Assembly (NCBI GenBank): GCA_030248195.1
Contig: JASAND010011075.1
Coordinates: 1-64,000, forward strand
DNA: 64,000 nt
Direction: 5' to 3'
Source: Trissonchulus latispiculum
Lineage: Eukaryota; Nematoda; Enoplea; Enoplida; Ironidae
Part shown: piece after piece, positions 11,240 to 23,202 of the stretch
Numbering within the stretch: the first letter of the stretch is position 1
Layout: each line of letters opens with the position of its first letter
Program-made: the position numbers and the translations under genes
The notes under the pieces: generated by a model
The model's input: only the letters and a program-made list of their open reading frames with translations
What the model was told of the DNA's origin: nothing
Databases searched by the model: none

Positions 11240-12340
11240 CAAAAGCCAACCTAACTGGAGAGTCGAAGTCAGTAGAGCCGCCAACAAAACTTGCCTTTAG
11301 CATGGCGTCCGAGAGCCTCTTTGCTTAATACCGCCATCACCTCCTTGGGAACGCAGAACGGCGGTGGAAACGGATTCTCGCTAGTGAGGACCTGCCATAA
11401 ATCGCTGCCGCTGGATATAAGAAGAAGCCGGTGCACAGAAACCATCTCCAGCATGTCTAGAGCCGATCTGGACATCTGGACGGACGGTTCAGCGGAATCT
11501 GGAACTTGCAAAGGCGGAAGCGGGGTACTCATCGTCGACAACCGATGAGGTAGTCGAAACCAGATGGCATCTGGCATTTGCTGCTGGAATATTGTGTTCC
11601 AGCTATAGGGCTGAGGAGAATGCCGTCCTCTAAGGACTCAGATGGTTCCAACGGAACTACGCCACTGTTGATTGCAATGTGATCCGAATCTACACTGGCT
11701 CATCACTGTCCCTAGTTGAACGCCTCTTGGCAATGAATGTGGCAGCAGCTGGAACTGTGCTCATGGGCTGAGATACAGATCCAGATAATGTGGGTCCCTA
11801 GCCACTGTGGCATTCGAGGTAACGAGAAAGCCGACAGGTTGGATAGAAATGAAAGCTGAATGTCCCAGGACCTGGTCACAACCGATCTTCCAACAGCCAA
11901 AGCTGTTTTAAGGAGGAAGGTGACTTCTGAGTGGCACAACTGTGTCAGCCACGACAGAACCAGGGCCAGTTTTGGGGACGGTCCCGTTCCAGCTGACCGT
12001 GAAATCGGCATCCCTAAGCCCCATCGGACTCTACTTTCTCAATTGCGACAGACAGACAGACAAACTATTGATCCAGCTGGTTGTCCGGCTGCCTCCTCTG
12101 ACCTGACTGCATACAGGAAGAGGAAGCGCTCTAGCACTTGATCTTGAGCTGTCCCAGGAAATGGATAACCCAGCATACCGACCTTTATAGCTCCGAAGGC
12201 CTGGCCGTCCTGTGGCATGACCCTCCTTGGTTACTGCGATTTCCGGGCGCCTTTACTCCAGCTATATTATGGTCTCACCGATTGGCTCCAGATATGATGA
12301 TGATGAAGGTTCCACCCCGACAGTTGGGGACTTAGTGACC
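11240..12340 (+). pseudogene. Decayed LINE (non-LTR retrotransposon) 3' part with RNase H
   Basis: Plus-strand sequence encodes, in pieces, an RNase H domain. DLDIWTDGSAESG near 11468-11510 contains the first catalytic aspartate in its TDGS motif, followed by GGSGVLIVDN. Further along, in another frame, WVPSHCGIRGNEKADRLD near 11785-11850 carries the VPSHxGxxGNExAD motif that ends this domain in LINEs. Several frameshifts and stops separate the parts, so it is not functional. A RTE-, I- or R1-like origin is possible but not decided. The 3' end near 12300 has a GATGATGATGA repeat. Reverse-transcriptase sequence is not seen upstream, so it looks 5'-truncated, as is usual for LINE copies. Confidence 0.75.
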
Positions 12341-12349
12341 GTCCCCTGC

Positions 12350-14022
12350 AAATGAGTGCCTTTGTGTATATTTACGTTTGCGCATGTTAATTTATTAAAC
12401 TCGAGAGCTCAAAAACTTTTGTCCAGTTATGCCTTGGAACGCCGGTTTATATAGAGGCGTAAATATTTCGCTTTAAGTTGCGACGCCTAGTGGTGGACAG
12501 GGCTATTAGCGTGCATCTATAGCTTAGCGTATCTGATAACAGATGCCAGAATTGTTGATGCTGTATATATACTTTTGTTGTCGTTTTATCCGTAAGCCAG
12601 CAATTTAAACGAAGTGCTCTAATCTTGCAGCAATTGTTGTTAAAGAGCGTTAGTCAAGGTGGTGCTTGTTAGTGCGCAATTCCGGGTTTTATAGCGTTTG
12701 TTAGCAAACATGTGTGTAGAGAATACTTATACTTTTGTGAGTTATGTAGTCATTTGTTGTTATATTTGTTAATCTTGATTCTTAGATCATGTCAAGAACA
12801 TTCCTTTATCTGTCAGATTTTTCCTTCAACTGTTTGTTTTGTTTATTCGTGGGATTTGTCTGGCTAAAATAAGTAACCAATTTCTTAACATGTTGTGTTA
12901 GTGTGGTCAGCTGGCAAACGAACAAATCAGCCTCTCAGGAGTGTCTATTTTGAGCTGGCTTTTATAAAGTATATACGTTGACTTTGATAATGTGGGATAT
13001 TTTTGACTTGGTGTATATAGGAAATGGAAAAATTTTGAGTACGTATATAGATTGTTAGTACAAGTAGTGTTGAATGATTAGTTTAATGTTTCTGAAATGT
13101 TTTTAGAATTCACCGCGTTTGTGTGCCTTGGTTGCGTCACTTCCTTAATTTCGAAGTATTTATTTATTTTTGTTCAGTTGATGCATATATATATTGTTCA
13201 GTTTAATATTTGCTGTATCTTTTAAATATCTAAGTTCGTTTTTAAAATTCGTACTTAGCGAATCCGCATACTCTTTGTCTTACGAGCAATTTTGAGGACC
13301 CTTTTGTGCTTGTGCTAAGTTTAATTAATCAAGTTAGTTTTCATTAAGCCGGAAAAGTTTTGAAAACTTGGCCTTCTGGGAGATTCTTTCAGGGCAAAAG
13401 TTGGTACCAAAAGGGGCACCCACATTTAGGAGGGGGCGATTTTTGGTGGGGAACGTTTTTTGAGGATAAGGGTGTTTATGGGGGACCCACCACACCCTCC
13501 ACACCCTCTCCACTACACTAATCCCAGACACGGGGTATGGCAGACCCCCTCGACCCGGACAAAATAAGTATGAGTCTTACCGTCGTCAAGCACTAGGGGT
13601 AAGTGAACATTAAACAAAAATATTCGGAAAAATACGTTTTTTGCACTATATATTTGAGAATTTTCCTGTTTCGCCGTTTGAGAATTGTGCATTGAATTTC
13701 GTTAATTTTTAATGCAAAGTGACAAAATTTTGTTTTTTAAAAATTAACGTTTTGCTGATAGGTATTTAAAAAATTACTGATTTTTTTATTTTTAACATCA
13801 ATTTTGTGATAAATTACGTTAATTAATGCTAATGGTGCAAAGCCCCGGAAAGTTTGGGTTTAAGGTAGACAAGCTCTCTCAAGTTTTGTGGAGACAAGCC
13901 CCACTGACCCGATCCTATTTTAATGTAATACTGTCAGTATCTGGCTTACTTCAAGGCCAAAGTTTAAGGGGAGTGGTGTGGCGACTCGAAGTAGCCCCCC
14001 AATGAGAGGGTTCAAATTTATT
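12350..14022. other. No gene seen
   Basis: AT-rich sequence with no convincing exon, repeat array or RNA gene. A short pyrimidine/purine-rich patch at 13430-13550 has many CCCTC and GGGG words. Confidence 0.5.
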
Positions 14023-14797
14023 GAGGAGGCCTTTTACACTCTAAGACTCCTGTAGAAATTACAGGAATTCTTGTAGTTCTCTACAAAAGTGCTCCTGTGC
14101 AGTCAGTCACTAGCGGAGCTTCCTGTATTTTCCACAAAAGTAACTTTTGTATTTCTTACCGGTCCCTGGAATAGTAAAAATTACAGGAGTTTCCTATAGA
14201 AAATACTAAGCAAACCTGTAGTTTTTATTACAGGAATTTTCTGTAGAAAATACAAAAGAAACCTGTAGTTCTGTTCGACTTTTTTACAATCCTATATCAG
14301 ATACCAAACCTGTATTTTTTACAAGACAAAACCTGTAAATTTTACTGGAGCGACCTGTTATTTCAGAAGGGGGGGGGGGCAGGTGTGGGGGGCGGCCGCT
14401 CCCAAAATATTTTCGGCAGGGAGCAGCCGTTACAAAAAAATCACCCACTGGGTGTTGGAAGACTGAAAATTTGAAAAAAAGTCAAAAATTTCAGTCTTCA
14501 AAAATTATAACCACTGTCGCCCTTATATACAAAATTTGCGTTATCAGCGTATCGAGTACTTTCATGTGAGCAAACCTGTAAACCAGTGAAAACTACAGGT
14601 TTCATTTGTACTGAATACTGGTCTAACTTGTAATCCATTCTACCAAAGTATGTCCGGTAAACACTACCAACGATGACCTGTAGAAATTACAAGACTCAAC
14701 CTGTATTTTCTACAAAAGCTTTTGTACTTATCATCTACAAAAGTGATTCCAGTAGTTTCTACAGGAATATTTCTAAGAGTGTATGTGTGGCCTCCTC
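14023..14797. mobile_element. Foldback/TIR element with CTGTAGAAATTACAGG motifs
   Basis: The left end GAGGAGGCCTTTTACACTCT faces GAGGAGGCCACACATACACT in reverse complement at the right end. Between them, words such as CCTGTAG, TTTCTACAGG and CTACAAAAG recur many times in both orientations, making a nearly continuous set of small hairpins. A GC-rich patch with a run of G lies at 14369-14400. No protein was recognised and no clear target duplication was found. Confidence 0.7.
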
Positions 14798-15234
14798 GAA
14801 TGGTGGGAGGAACTTTCCTAATGAAGGGCGCCTCCCAGTAGATGTAAGCCCGAGTATGCCTATTATTTAATCGGTTTTATAGGGGATTTCTCTTGCATAT
14901 GTGTATGCAGGATTCATTCATACGCCTTTAACGAAATAAAGCTTTGTCGTGACCACACTCTTTTCTCCATTTTCAACTTGCTGCAGCCCATATTTATTGT
15001 TGATTATATCAACTTGGATGTACATATGTATGGCAGTTCTGGTTAATGTCCAGTTTTATGTCTTGACTTGGCTGTTGTTTGTTGGTATCTGTTTTGTTGA
15101 GTTTTGACGGAATATTTATATTTGTCAAAAAGTGCTCAATAAAGTGCGGTTTTTATAGAGTAAATGCTTTGCGGTTTTGATGGCTTGATTTTTTGCAAGC
15201 TATGCAGTATACATACTATATAAAGCCCTAGTTG
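14798..15234. other. No gene seen
   Basis: AT-rich with several AATAAA words (for example near 14933 and 15138). No exon or repeat is supported. Confidence 0.45.
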
Positions 15235-15237
15235 TTA

Positions 15238-15610
15238 AGCCCGGTTCACACTGCACAAGGTTTAAGGTTTAAGGTTAAACTAGTTGTTGTATGCTGAAGT
15301 GTTCACACTGGAAGGTTTAAGGTTTAAGCAAGCCGAGTTAAAAATAGTTAAAATTAAGAACTCTGTGTTTTGGTTTAAGCTTCCACTGGATTATATATGA
15401 AAGGTTTAGTTAATAATTTTCATTATATGCATACTAGAATCACTTACTTATACACAACTAAGAAAATTTAAAATCGGTAGAGATTTGAGTGCACACTGGC
15501 TGATATAAAAATCAAGTGATATTCAGACATTCGTTAAACCTTCCCGCCCAACTGCTTCAACCCTAAACCTAAAACCTTAACCTTAAACCTATTGCAGTGT
15601 GAACCGGGCT
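15238..15610. mobile_element. MITE with GGTTCACACTGC ends and TTA duplication
   Basis: Perfect inverted ends AGCCCGGTTCACACTGCA, flanked on both sides by TTA (15235-15237 and 15611-15613). The subterminal repeats AAGGTTTAAGG run inward from each end. A 3-bp TTA duplication with ends of this kind is typical of PIF/Harbinger-related MITEs, which is the likely class. The element is 373 bp and non-coding. Confidence 0.85.
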
Positions 15611-15613
15611 TTA

Positions 15614-16286
15614 CTTACAGCTTTCGCAAGGTAGCCAGAGAAGAGAACTTGTTCCTAAGCTGTATGCAGTCAGTTGCATGCATATATTTTTGAAAGCTCT
15701 AATTCTTTTGTTGATCGGCCAGCTTGACTTTTAACCGGTCGGCCGGGTTGGTTATTTACTTCGTCGTTTCTGTCACTTTTGATACAACAGAAATGGATTT
15801 TGGGTAGATAGCTTACTGCTTTTCTAGGAGAAAAGTAGTAGGAGGAGAACAACATTCAGTTTGAGCAACAAAATTTTTGATTAAACAATTCTGGAGAAAT
15901 TTTAAAATCCAAATTTAAAAATTGGTATGTCAAAATGGGGATTTTCAGGAAGTGAGTATGGGCGGGCGCCCCCTGTTTTTTCTACAGTTTAATATGTTTC
16001 TATTCATAGGAGAGTCCGCTCAGCTTATTTCTTTCTGTTTAGCCAGAGTAGAGCTTGAGTCTAGATTTGATAAACTGAAGTTAGTTCGAATTGGTGACCT
16101 AACCTGAAGCTATCTCTGGTTGCCGTCAGCAAATGATACTGGGGTATTTAAAAATAACTGCGACACAAAAATTTTCGAGGTTATGTAAAGTTATAAGTCT
16201 ACTGTTGGACCACGTTAGGTTATTTTTGACACGTTAGGCGGGACTTGTCAGTGGATGGCCAAGAAGCTATGTTCGTTTCTGGTAAC
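15614..16286. other. No gene seen
   Basis: Contains short frames on both strands without family features. The flank continues to the duplication of the hAT-like element. Confidence 0.45.
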
Positions 16287-16294
16287 GTATCCAC

Positions 16295-17094
16295 TAGTGT
16301 TGTTGGCCGGCCGGTTTTTGGACTCGGCCGGCCGGCCGGGGCTTGTGAAACCGGCCGGCTGGCCGGGCCGGCGGCCGGCCGTTTCCAACCGGCCGGGTCA
16401 AACAGGCAGGTCAAAAAAGGCCGGCCGGAACCAATTTTACCCTATTTTTTGTATTTTGTAAAATTTTTAGCATTAGGTGATACATACAGCTACTCCTGGC
16501 TAGTGTTTGAGGCCGGCCGGCTTCAGCCGGCCGGCGGCCGGCCGCCGGCCGACGACTTTTGCTCGCCGGCCGGCCGCCGGCTACCGGCCGGCCAGCGGGC
16601 CGGCGGCCGGTGAAGCCGGCCGGCTAACGGCCGGCCGGCAACCGGCTGGGATACAAATCACCAATCAGAAATTTACAAAATAGAGCAACTAAGCTTAAAA
16701 TGGACTCCAAATCTAGTTTTGCTAATTTTTTTGTTATGCTGTGCCATTTTTCTAAGATAATATCCGAAAATAAATATCTTAGCAGTTATAATAACTGAAC
16801 TGCAAACTGCTCTAGGCCGGTAGCCGGCCGGCCGGCCGGCTGACCGCCCGGCCGGCGATCGTCCGGCCGGCGGCCGGCCGGCAGCCGGCCGGTGAAACCC
16901 CGGCCGGCCTCAAACACTACTCCTGGCAATGTATAACAGATAAAATCAAGTAACGTCCTTTTTCTAAATACCGGCCGGCCGGCCGGCCGGCTGCTTCGGA
17001 ACCGGCCGGCGGCCGGCCAGCCGGCCGGATTGGCAGCTTAGTGGGCCGGCCGGCCGCCGGCCAGCCGGGTTTTCCTCGCCGGCCAACAACTCTA
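16295..17094. mobile_element. hAT-type MITE rich in GGCCGG
   Basis: An exact 8-bp duplication GTATCCAC lies at 16287-16294 and 17095-17102. The ends are TAGTGTTGTTGGCCGG (left) and TAGAGTTGTTGGCCGG (right, complement). The 8-bp duplication and the TAGNGTTG end are characteristic of hAT DNA transposons. Two blocks (16305-16645 and 16810-17090) consist largely of overlapping GGCCGG/CCGGCC words, with an AT-rich spacer between. Frames spanning the blocks (glycine-, arginine- and proline-rich) are products of the repeat. No transposase was found, so it would need one in trans. Confidence 0.9.
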
Positions 17095-17212
17095 GTATCC
17101 ACCCTTCGCGCACAATACCCCAGATAAAACTCTTGGTGCCCATTAACCCGGAGCCGTCAACTTAGTTATGCACTTTGATTTCCCCTGGATCGAAGTTTGT
17201 AGTTAGATAGCT

Positions 17213-17290
17213 ATGGTGTCTGTGAACATCCGGGCAGGCCAGTCCGATGGCTGGAACACCTGCATTGGCGGGCCGAACGTCTACTGGTTT
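17213..17290 (+). other. Possible small exon or coding remnant
   Basis: A short frame with non-random composition begins at ATG 17213 and encodes SDGWNTCIGGPNVYW. It ends soon after in AT-rich sequence. The preceding TTAGATAG could act as an acceptor, but the context is weak and the fragment is too short to identify. It might belong to the membrane-protein gene that starts to be visible at 20806, or be a relic of a repeat. Confidence 0.2.
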
Positions 17291-17299
17291 TTAAATAGG

Positions 17300-19931
17300 T
17301 TCTAAATATTCATCTAAGGTCTATTTATGTCAAGTAAAAATTGCGTTCTGTTTATTGCAACTGTGAATGCTGTCAAATGAACGTTGCTTTCTGAATTGAA
17401 TAAGGCATGTTTGTTTCGCGATAGGATAACTTACTTTTTTCAGTTTTGAGGAGCATGGTAAACAAACAACTTCAGCAGTGTTAATTAAAAGCCTCCAGGT
17501 GCATTAAATTCTATAGAATATAGAAAGTCAGCAACAGTGTTTTAGGATGGCCGCTACCGGCCGGTCGCCTAACAAATCTTTGTAGTTGACACAGCAATTT
17601 AAGCAGCGCAGCACCTCTTTACAAAACAAATCCAAGACTGGCTATTCATTTTTTGCAAACATATAAACTAAAAACGTTCCCATTGTCATTGTAATGCAAT
17701 ATAATAAAAATATTTTGAAATTTTCTAGCTCTGATTGCCTTATAAAACCATATGTATGTTAACGGGTGGTCTGGAAGGGTCCAAGACCTATACCGCCGTC
17801 GGGGACGAGGGGTGGTGAAAATATGGCCAGGGGAAAGGCAAAAATGCGTAGCCGTAACGTTAGTATTAGCATTTAAAAAATTTTCTGCCGCCGGAATTTT
17901 TAGATAACATTTTTAATCTTTCGTAGAAATCCAGCAAAATTCCCCCGAAAATTTCAATTCAAGGTACGACCATGTACCATCATGTTCATAAAGAATTGCA
18001 GCCTGTAGGGTCAAATTTACACAAAATGATACCAGCACCTTAAGCAAAACCTATTGTGTGACATCGTTTGAATCGAAAGCTTTTTATGACGGTGCAATTC
18101 AATTGTGTAAGAGTTATGTCAACTTGTCGAACTGGTTTACCTCGGGGAAAAAGGGTGTGGAACGAAACTTAGCTTTTTACTAGTTTTCTTTCTAGCTGAA
18201 TGATTTATTGGCATAATCCTTATTAAGATGATATATATATATGACTAAACTTGGTGGGTCATGGCGCGGCTGTCGCATTTCGCTGGAATTTTGATCCCAC
18301 GCAGTAGAACTACGTACAGTTGTCTGAATTCGTCTGAATAAACAAACCATTTTTTCTGGAAATGCTTTAGTAGTCATTCACCATTTAGCGGTGTTCTACC
18401 GTATATGTTTATGCAGTTTCAATCATATAATATAATACAATGTCATGTAAGTGTGTGAAGAACGATTCAGACAGTGTTTGCTAGGAAAATAAACTGTGTG
18501 TATAATATGTAATTGTTCGATCTCTGTTAGACTTTCTCCGTGCTGGTTCGTGTGAACTATGAAGTTATATTTTCTCTTTTATATATTGGATAGCGTGTTG
18601 CTTATATAGGCTATATAGTTGATTAGATAATATCATGATTAAAGCGTAGAACATAGCTTAGAAAATTATCTTACACTTCCCGCCTTATGTTACAAGTTTT
18701 CTACTACGAGCTACAATATAATTGTTCTTTGGGCAGTCTAAAGAAATAGAATTGTCACGCCAGCACATTCGCTGGAAGTTTTCATGAAGATGCTTTCAAA
18801 TTTTATAGTCAAATTTTCGCGATCCTAAGTAATGTACATTCCCAGTTCAATCTTTAACTAAAATGTGACATTCTTCCAGACTGATTTTCGGTTTTCGGAA
18901 AAGATTCACCAAGGAACTGCGACCGTTTACTAAACGGCATTTAGTTCGCACTTCAGTTCATAATCTTTTCTGCGACACGAGTTTGGTCTGAGTCTGATTA
19001 TATATTGTTTTCATTTTAACCTTAGTACGCCGAATTAACCTTGAAAAATTGTAGCGGGAACCCGGCAAAAAATTTAAAAATTATATCTGTATTTTTGTTG
19101 CCTTGAAAGATTGCTTTGCTCTCTGTCCGCGCTGAAACTGCTGATTTATGTTGTCGCTATCGGCAGGCTTCATATACCGTGCAGGAATATGCTGTTATGT
19201 GGCACGTAGCCAGCTAAGATATTATTTCGTAGTCTGTGTATAAAAGCTTACTGCAATTGTTAATTGATTAATTTGTTAATAATGTCATAGTAGCCTACCT
19301 TCCTTCCTACATACATTGCAGCATATGTAGTTTATTAAACAATTAAGATCAACTCTTTTTTTGAATAGTTTCGATCAGCCTCTATCATGCTAAGGGCTCA
19401 CCCACGATGTTTTCGGCGTCCACGTAATTAAAGTTCCCAGCAGGAATTTATTCAGTCCAGCATGATTCTGTTTAGGTGGTCTCTATTTTTTAAATGGTTG
19501 TAGACTGGTATATATATTAGTACCTACCTAACGTTTTTCAAATTTATTTCTAATCAGTATTTGATTATGTACTCGTATATATTATTGTGTATTGAGATTA
19601 TTTTCTTAGATTGAACTTGCGTACAATATCAGACGACCTCTCCTGTGGTAACTGTTGTCGAATTGGTTTGAGTCCGATGGAATTTTTCTTTGCTGATTAG
19701 GGACAATCTTGTGTGTTTCGTTTACTGTTCAGTAAGCACTAAAACATTTTAAATTGTTAATGACTTGTGCTTTTGCTAGTAATAACCTTGAGAACGGGTG
19801 TCTTCTTCTGAAATCCCAATTGATCAGCTGCAAGTAATTAAGTTTAACCAAATTTAACCGTTAATGCGCCCCTCTTGAAAGGAAGGAATTGGCAAGCTGG
19901 TAGAGACGTTCACGTGCCTGAATTTTAAGGC
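17300..19931. other. Long AT-rich stretch, no gene supported
   Basis: No exon with matching splice phases, RNA gene or tandem array was found. A small hairpin CCAGCACATTCGCTGG sits at about 18760 and has a second copy at about 61444. If the 20806 gene extends left, this could be intron. Confidence 0.5.
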
Positions 19932-20565
19932 CAGGCCCGGAACGGCCTATATATAACAATTTTTGCTCGGCCGGGCCCGTTACATAAATCTGCGACCTTG
20001 GCCCGGGCTCGTTTTCGTTTTTTTACCGTTGCCCAAAATAAAGTGTTTTACACTGCACAAAATATTAGTCGTCGTCGCAGAAACCATTTTTAATCAATTT
20101 ACCTTTACATTTACAGCACCTGTTTATTTTGTTCATTGTATATATTAAGTATATACAGCCCCCTGTTGGGTTCTTTGGGTTTAGGAACAATTCGCTGATT
20201 TTTGTTTCGTTGTGCAGTTTCGTCGATTCAACGATAACACGAAAAAACTAGAGACAGAAATAAAGGATGCATTCCAAATATTAGAAATAAACTAATAAAC
20301 ATTGCATTTCAGATGCAAATGTACAATTTGTACAATGTATATATAATAATAATATTTAAACACGGTCGTACTACGGTCAGTATGTCTAAAGAGCTAGGAA
20401 GATTAAGAAATATTAGGAAATCGGAATAAAATACCACGGAGTATCTAAATTTATTTTAGAAAGATATATAATTTCCAGCAAAAATTGACATAACTGAAAA
20501 TAGTCAAAACTTTCAACTGAAAACACCAGGCCCGGCCCGGCTCGCGTGCCGGGTTACGGGCCTGT
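19932..20565. mobile_element. Probable TIR element with CAGGCCCGG ends
   Basis: The left end CAGGCCCGGAACGGCC and the right end (complement) CAGGCCCGTAACCCGG are similar. Further GGCCCGG words lie near both ends and the middle is AT-rich. The layout resembles the hAT-like element at 16295, but no clean 8-bp duplication is visible, so the class is uncertain. Confidence 0.5.
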
Positions 20566-20805
20566 GGCGCCTGAGTGAAAGTCGCTACAAGCTGGACTGC
20601 AAACATGCTTTTAAAATTTATACGGATGTTTACATTCTCAAGTCACAAATTATCACAATTTTTCATTTTGAGCTGAATTTGTAGCGCTATAGGCTATTCA
20701 CATGCCTGAGAGTTAAAGAAGGTATAAATTGTTGTGCTTTTTGGTTGACCTCGTGCCGAAAATGTTTAATTCATTACCTGAACTGGCACTGATTTATTTT
20801 TCTAG

Positions 20806-20840
20806 TCGGCTCCTCCCCCATTCTCAGTCAGCAGATCCTG
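20806..20840 (+). CDS. Short internal exon of a membrane-protein gene
   Basis: A 35-bp exon between the acceptor TTATTTTTCTAG and the perfect donor GTAAGT at 20841. It starts with two bases completing a codon and ends on a codon boundary, which matches the next exon at 21383. In this frame it encodes GSSPILSQQIL. One alternative frame meets a stop at the junction, and the other meets one within the next exon. Earlier exons were not found. Confidence 0.5.
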
Positions 20841-21026
20841 GTAAGTCTTGACTCACGAGAGAGCGGCAAACAGGAATGACTGTTCGGAACTTAAGTCACT
20901 TTTAATTAATTTGACTTACATACCTAGCCTGAATCCCTGTATTTGTTTTTCCTTGAGAGGGCAAATATAGCCTATTGAAGTTTGAACACTATTTGGGCTG
21001 ATTTGGCTTTTATTTTGGTATACGTT

Positions 21027-21028
<2 letters not shown>

Positions 21029-21068
<40 letters not shown>
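21029..21068. repeat. (TA)n microsatellite
   Basis: About 20 TA dinucleotides in the intron between 20840 and 21383, making the short open frame on the other strand meaningless. Confidence 0.95.
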
Positions 21069-21069
<1 letters not shown>

Positions 21070-21382
21070 GTATATATATACTGGTTCTGAAATTTACGGG
21101 CAGCCACCATTAAAGAGCGTTTATTTTGACAAATCTCAATTCTTGTAATGTGCTGAAACGCTTGCAATATTCTGAAACGATTTTGATGATAACATCGTAC
21201 ATAATATAAGTTCTATTTAAAATCATGAGTCAGTTTTTTATGAATCAGTTATATAGATCTGATAATTACTGCAGGTTTTCAAGCTGGCCTGAGCTTGAAA
21301 GCGTTTTTGACTAAAATTCGAGTCAAGTCACGACTTTGATCCTCAGCTGTTTGTTTAAGATTTGTTTTTGATATGATTTTAG

Positions 21383-21491
21383 ATGGATTTTCTGAACACG
21401 GTTTACAGCAACATATGGATGCATATCCTTATTAATTTTTCTCAAGCTCTGTGCAGCGTCATCATTGAAGGTGTTGATCAAGATCAAAACG
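21383..21491 (+). CDS. Internal exon of a membrane-protein gene
   Basis: Flanked by the acceptor ATGATTTTAG and the donor G/GTATGT. It begins on a codon boundary with MDFLNTVYSNIW, continues through a hydrophobic ILINFSQALCSVII segment, and ends with one base of a split codon. That base plus the first two bases of the exon at 23203 give a glutamate codon, so the reading frame passes cleanly through both introns. The agreement of three phases supports these as real exons. Confidence 0.6.
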
Positions 21492-22368
21492 GTATGTAAT
21501 TTTCATACATATTACATTTAATTTAATTTTCAATTTAATTTAATTTAATACATACTATATAGTATTAACTTTAGGACATCTATAAGTAGTTGAGGGTATA
21601 TATAATATATGTTATTGTTGGAAGATTTTGCACTTAATCATGTTACCTGCGTTTGTTTTTTCTGTCGTTTTGATCCGAGGGATCAGCCCGGCGTAAACTT
21701 TTTATCGGACATTTTTTGTTCATTTGTAGAGTAATTTTGAATTTGATATATTTATTCATACAAGAGTAAGTTTGAATCAATTGTGGTCTGTGAAAAATTC
21801 CTATTTAAAATTAATATATACCATGAGATGAGAGAAAGTCTGCGGTCTACCTACACATATTGGATTCGTCGGAGAGGGGGAGCAAAACTGAATTTTTCCA
21901 AATTTGGAAAAATATGCGATTTCTGTTCATTTATGTAGAAGTATATATACTCCTGTTATATCTCGAGTTATATCGAGCCATGCCGAGTTGCTAAACATTT
22001 CGCATCCTGTTAAGCCCCCTGCATTAAATAGGTCAATCCACCTTCCTTCGTGCATATGTATGAGTTGCAATTCTTATTTTTCCTGCTGCGCCTCAGCGCA
22101 GCAGGTCTCTTATGTTTGCTCGGCCCGAGCCCTCACACGCATTTTGCTTGATAAATATACGCTTCACCGTAAATGCGTGTAAACAATGGTTTAAGATAGG
22201 GCTGGCATGATTTGTGTGTGAAATCTTGTCTTGCATTCTAAAGAATTCCTTTTTCCGATTTATATGCATATTACGCATACATGTATGGGATTACTTTCAA
22301 TTCCAAAATCGGAAATGTCTATTCTTTGTTCTAATTGATGACTCATCGTTACAGTTAAACTTCATTAA

Positions 22369-22923
22369 CACGTTGGCTGCGATGCCGCCCACCGGTGGAC
22401 GATTTGATGCATAATTTTAATATATTTCTCTTGCAAAGACGCACATTTTGAATAGCTTGAAAAGTGCATACCGCAAATAGCGAAAGAATTCTCTTTCTTT
22501 TGATATAAATATTGCCGCCCAGCGGTGGGCGGCAACGCACATTTCGGACAATCAAAATTTGATTTTTTAAAATTGCAAAATCGTATACCAGTTTGCTTAC
22601 GTAACATTTTTCGCTGTTACAAGACCCTATTTAATCCAATGAACAACAAATCATTGCTAAATGGTTCAAATTTAACAAGAAATTGCGAAATTACTACTGA
22701 AATAGCGCTGACACCGGTGGGCGGCAAACGCACATTCATGAAAAATATAACTTATGTGCGATGCCGCCCACCGGTGGGCGGCGGTATAAAAAGTCACGTG
22801 TGATATCACTGAGTCGTGTATGATCGAAAAACATTAAAAAGACAATAAAATATTCATTGCGCAGGAAAATAGCGGAGTCGTACCGGCGGTAGGTCTGTGA
22901 AAAGGCTTAACGCAGCCAACGTG
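22369..22923. mobile_element. piggyBac-type MITE (TTAA duplications) with CCCACCGGTGGG motifs
   Basis: TTAA lies on both sides (22365-22368 and 22924-22927). The inverted ends are CACGTTGGCTGCG and the complement of CACGTTGGCTGCG, exact over 13 bp. Duplicated TTAA with CAC ends is diagnostic of the piggyBac type. Inside, the palindrome GCCGCCCACCGGTGGGCGGC or near versions occur four times (about 22383, 22512, 22712 and 22763). The element is 555 bp, has no transposase, and lies in the last intron of the membrane-protein gene. Confidence 0.9.
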
Positions 22924-23202
22924 TTAATATCTCAGCACAGCAAAGATTTCTCAAATATGATAAAGCTGTGCTAATTACAAATGCTCAATAGTTTAAACTT
23001 TATTTTCGACATAAAGTAGAATTCCTCAAGCATTATAAAGAAATTTTAAACAATGTTTTGCACGTATATTTTCTGTAGTAAGCAGTCAAGAGCTCTCTGT
23101 TAAAACAATTAATTGCGCAGCAGGTTTACAATTACTTAAATGTCCGTCCAGTGGAAGCTGAACCTTTTGCACAAAATCTTGCTTGTATATTTCTTATTTC
23201 AG

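Noticed and set aside
16245..16613. 122-residue frame in the GGCCGG element
   Set aside because: Composition is dictated by the GGCCGG repeat and the frame crosses the transposon boundary.
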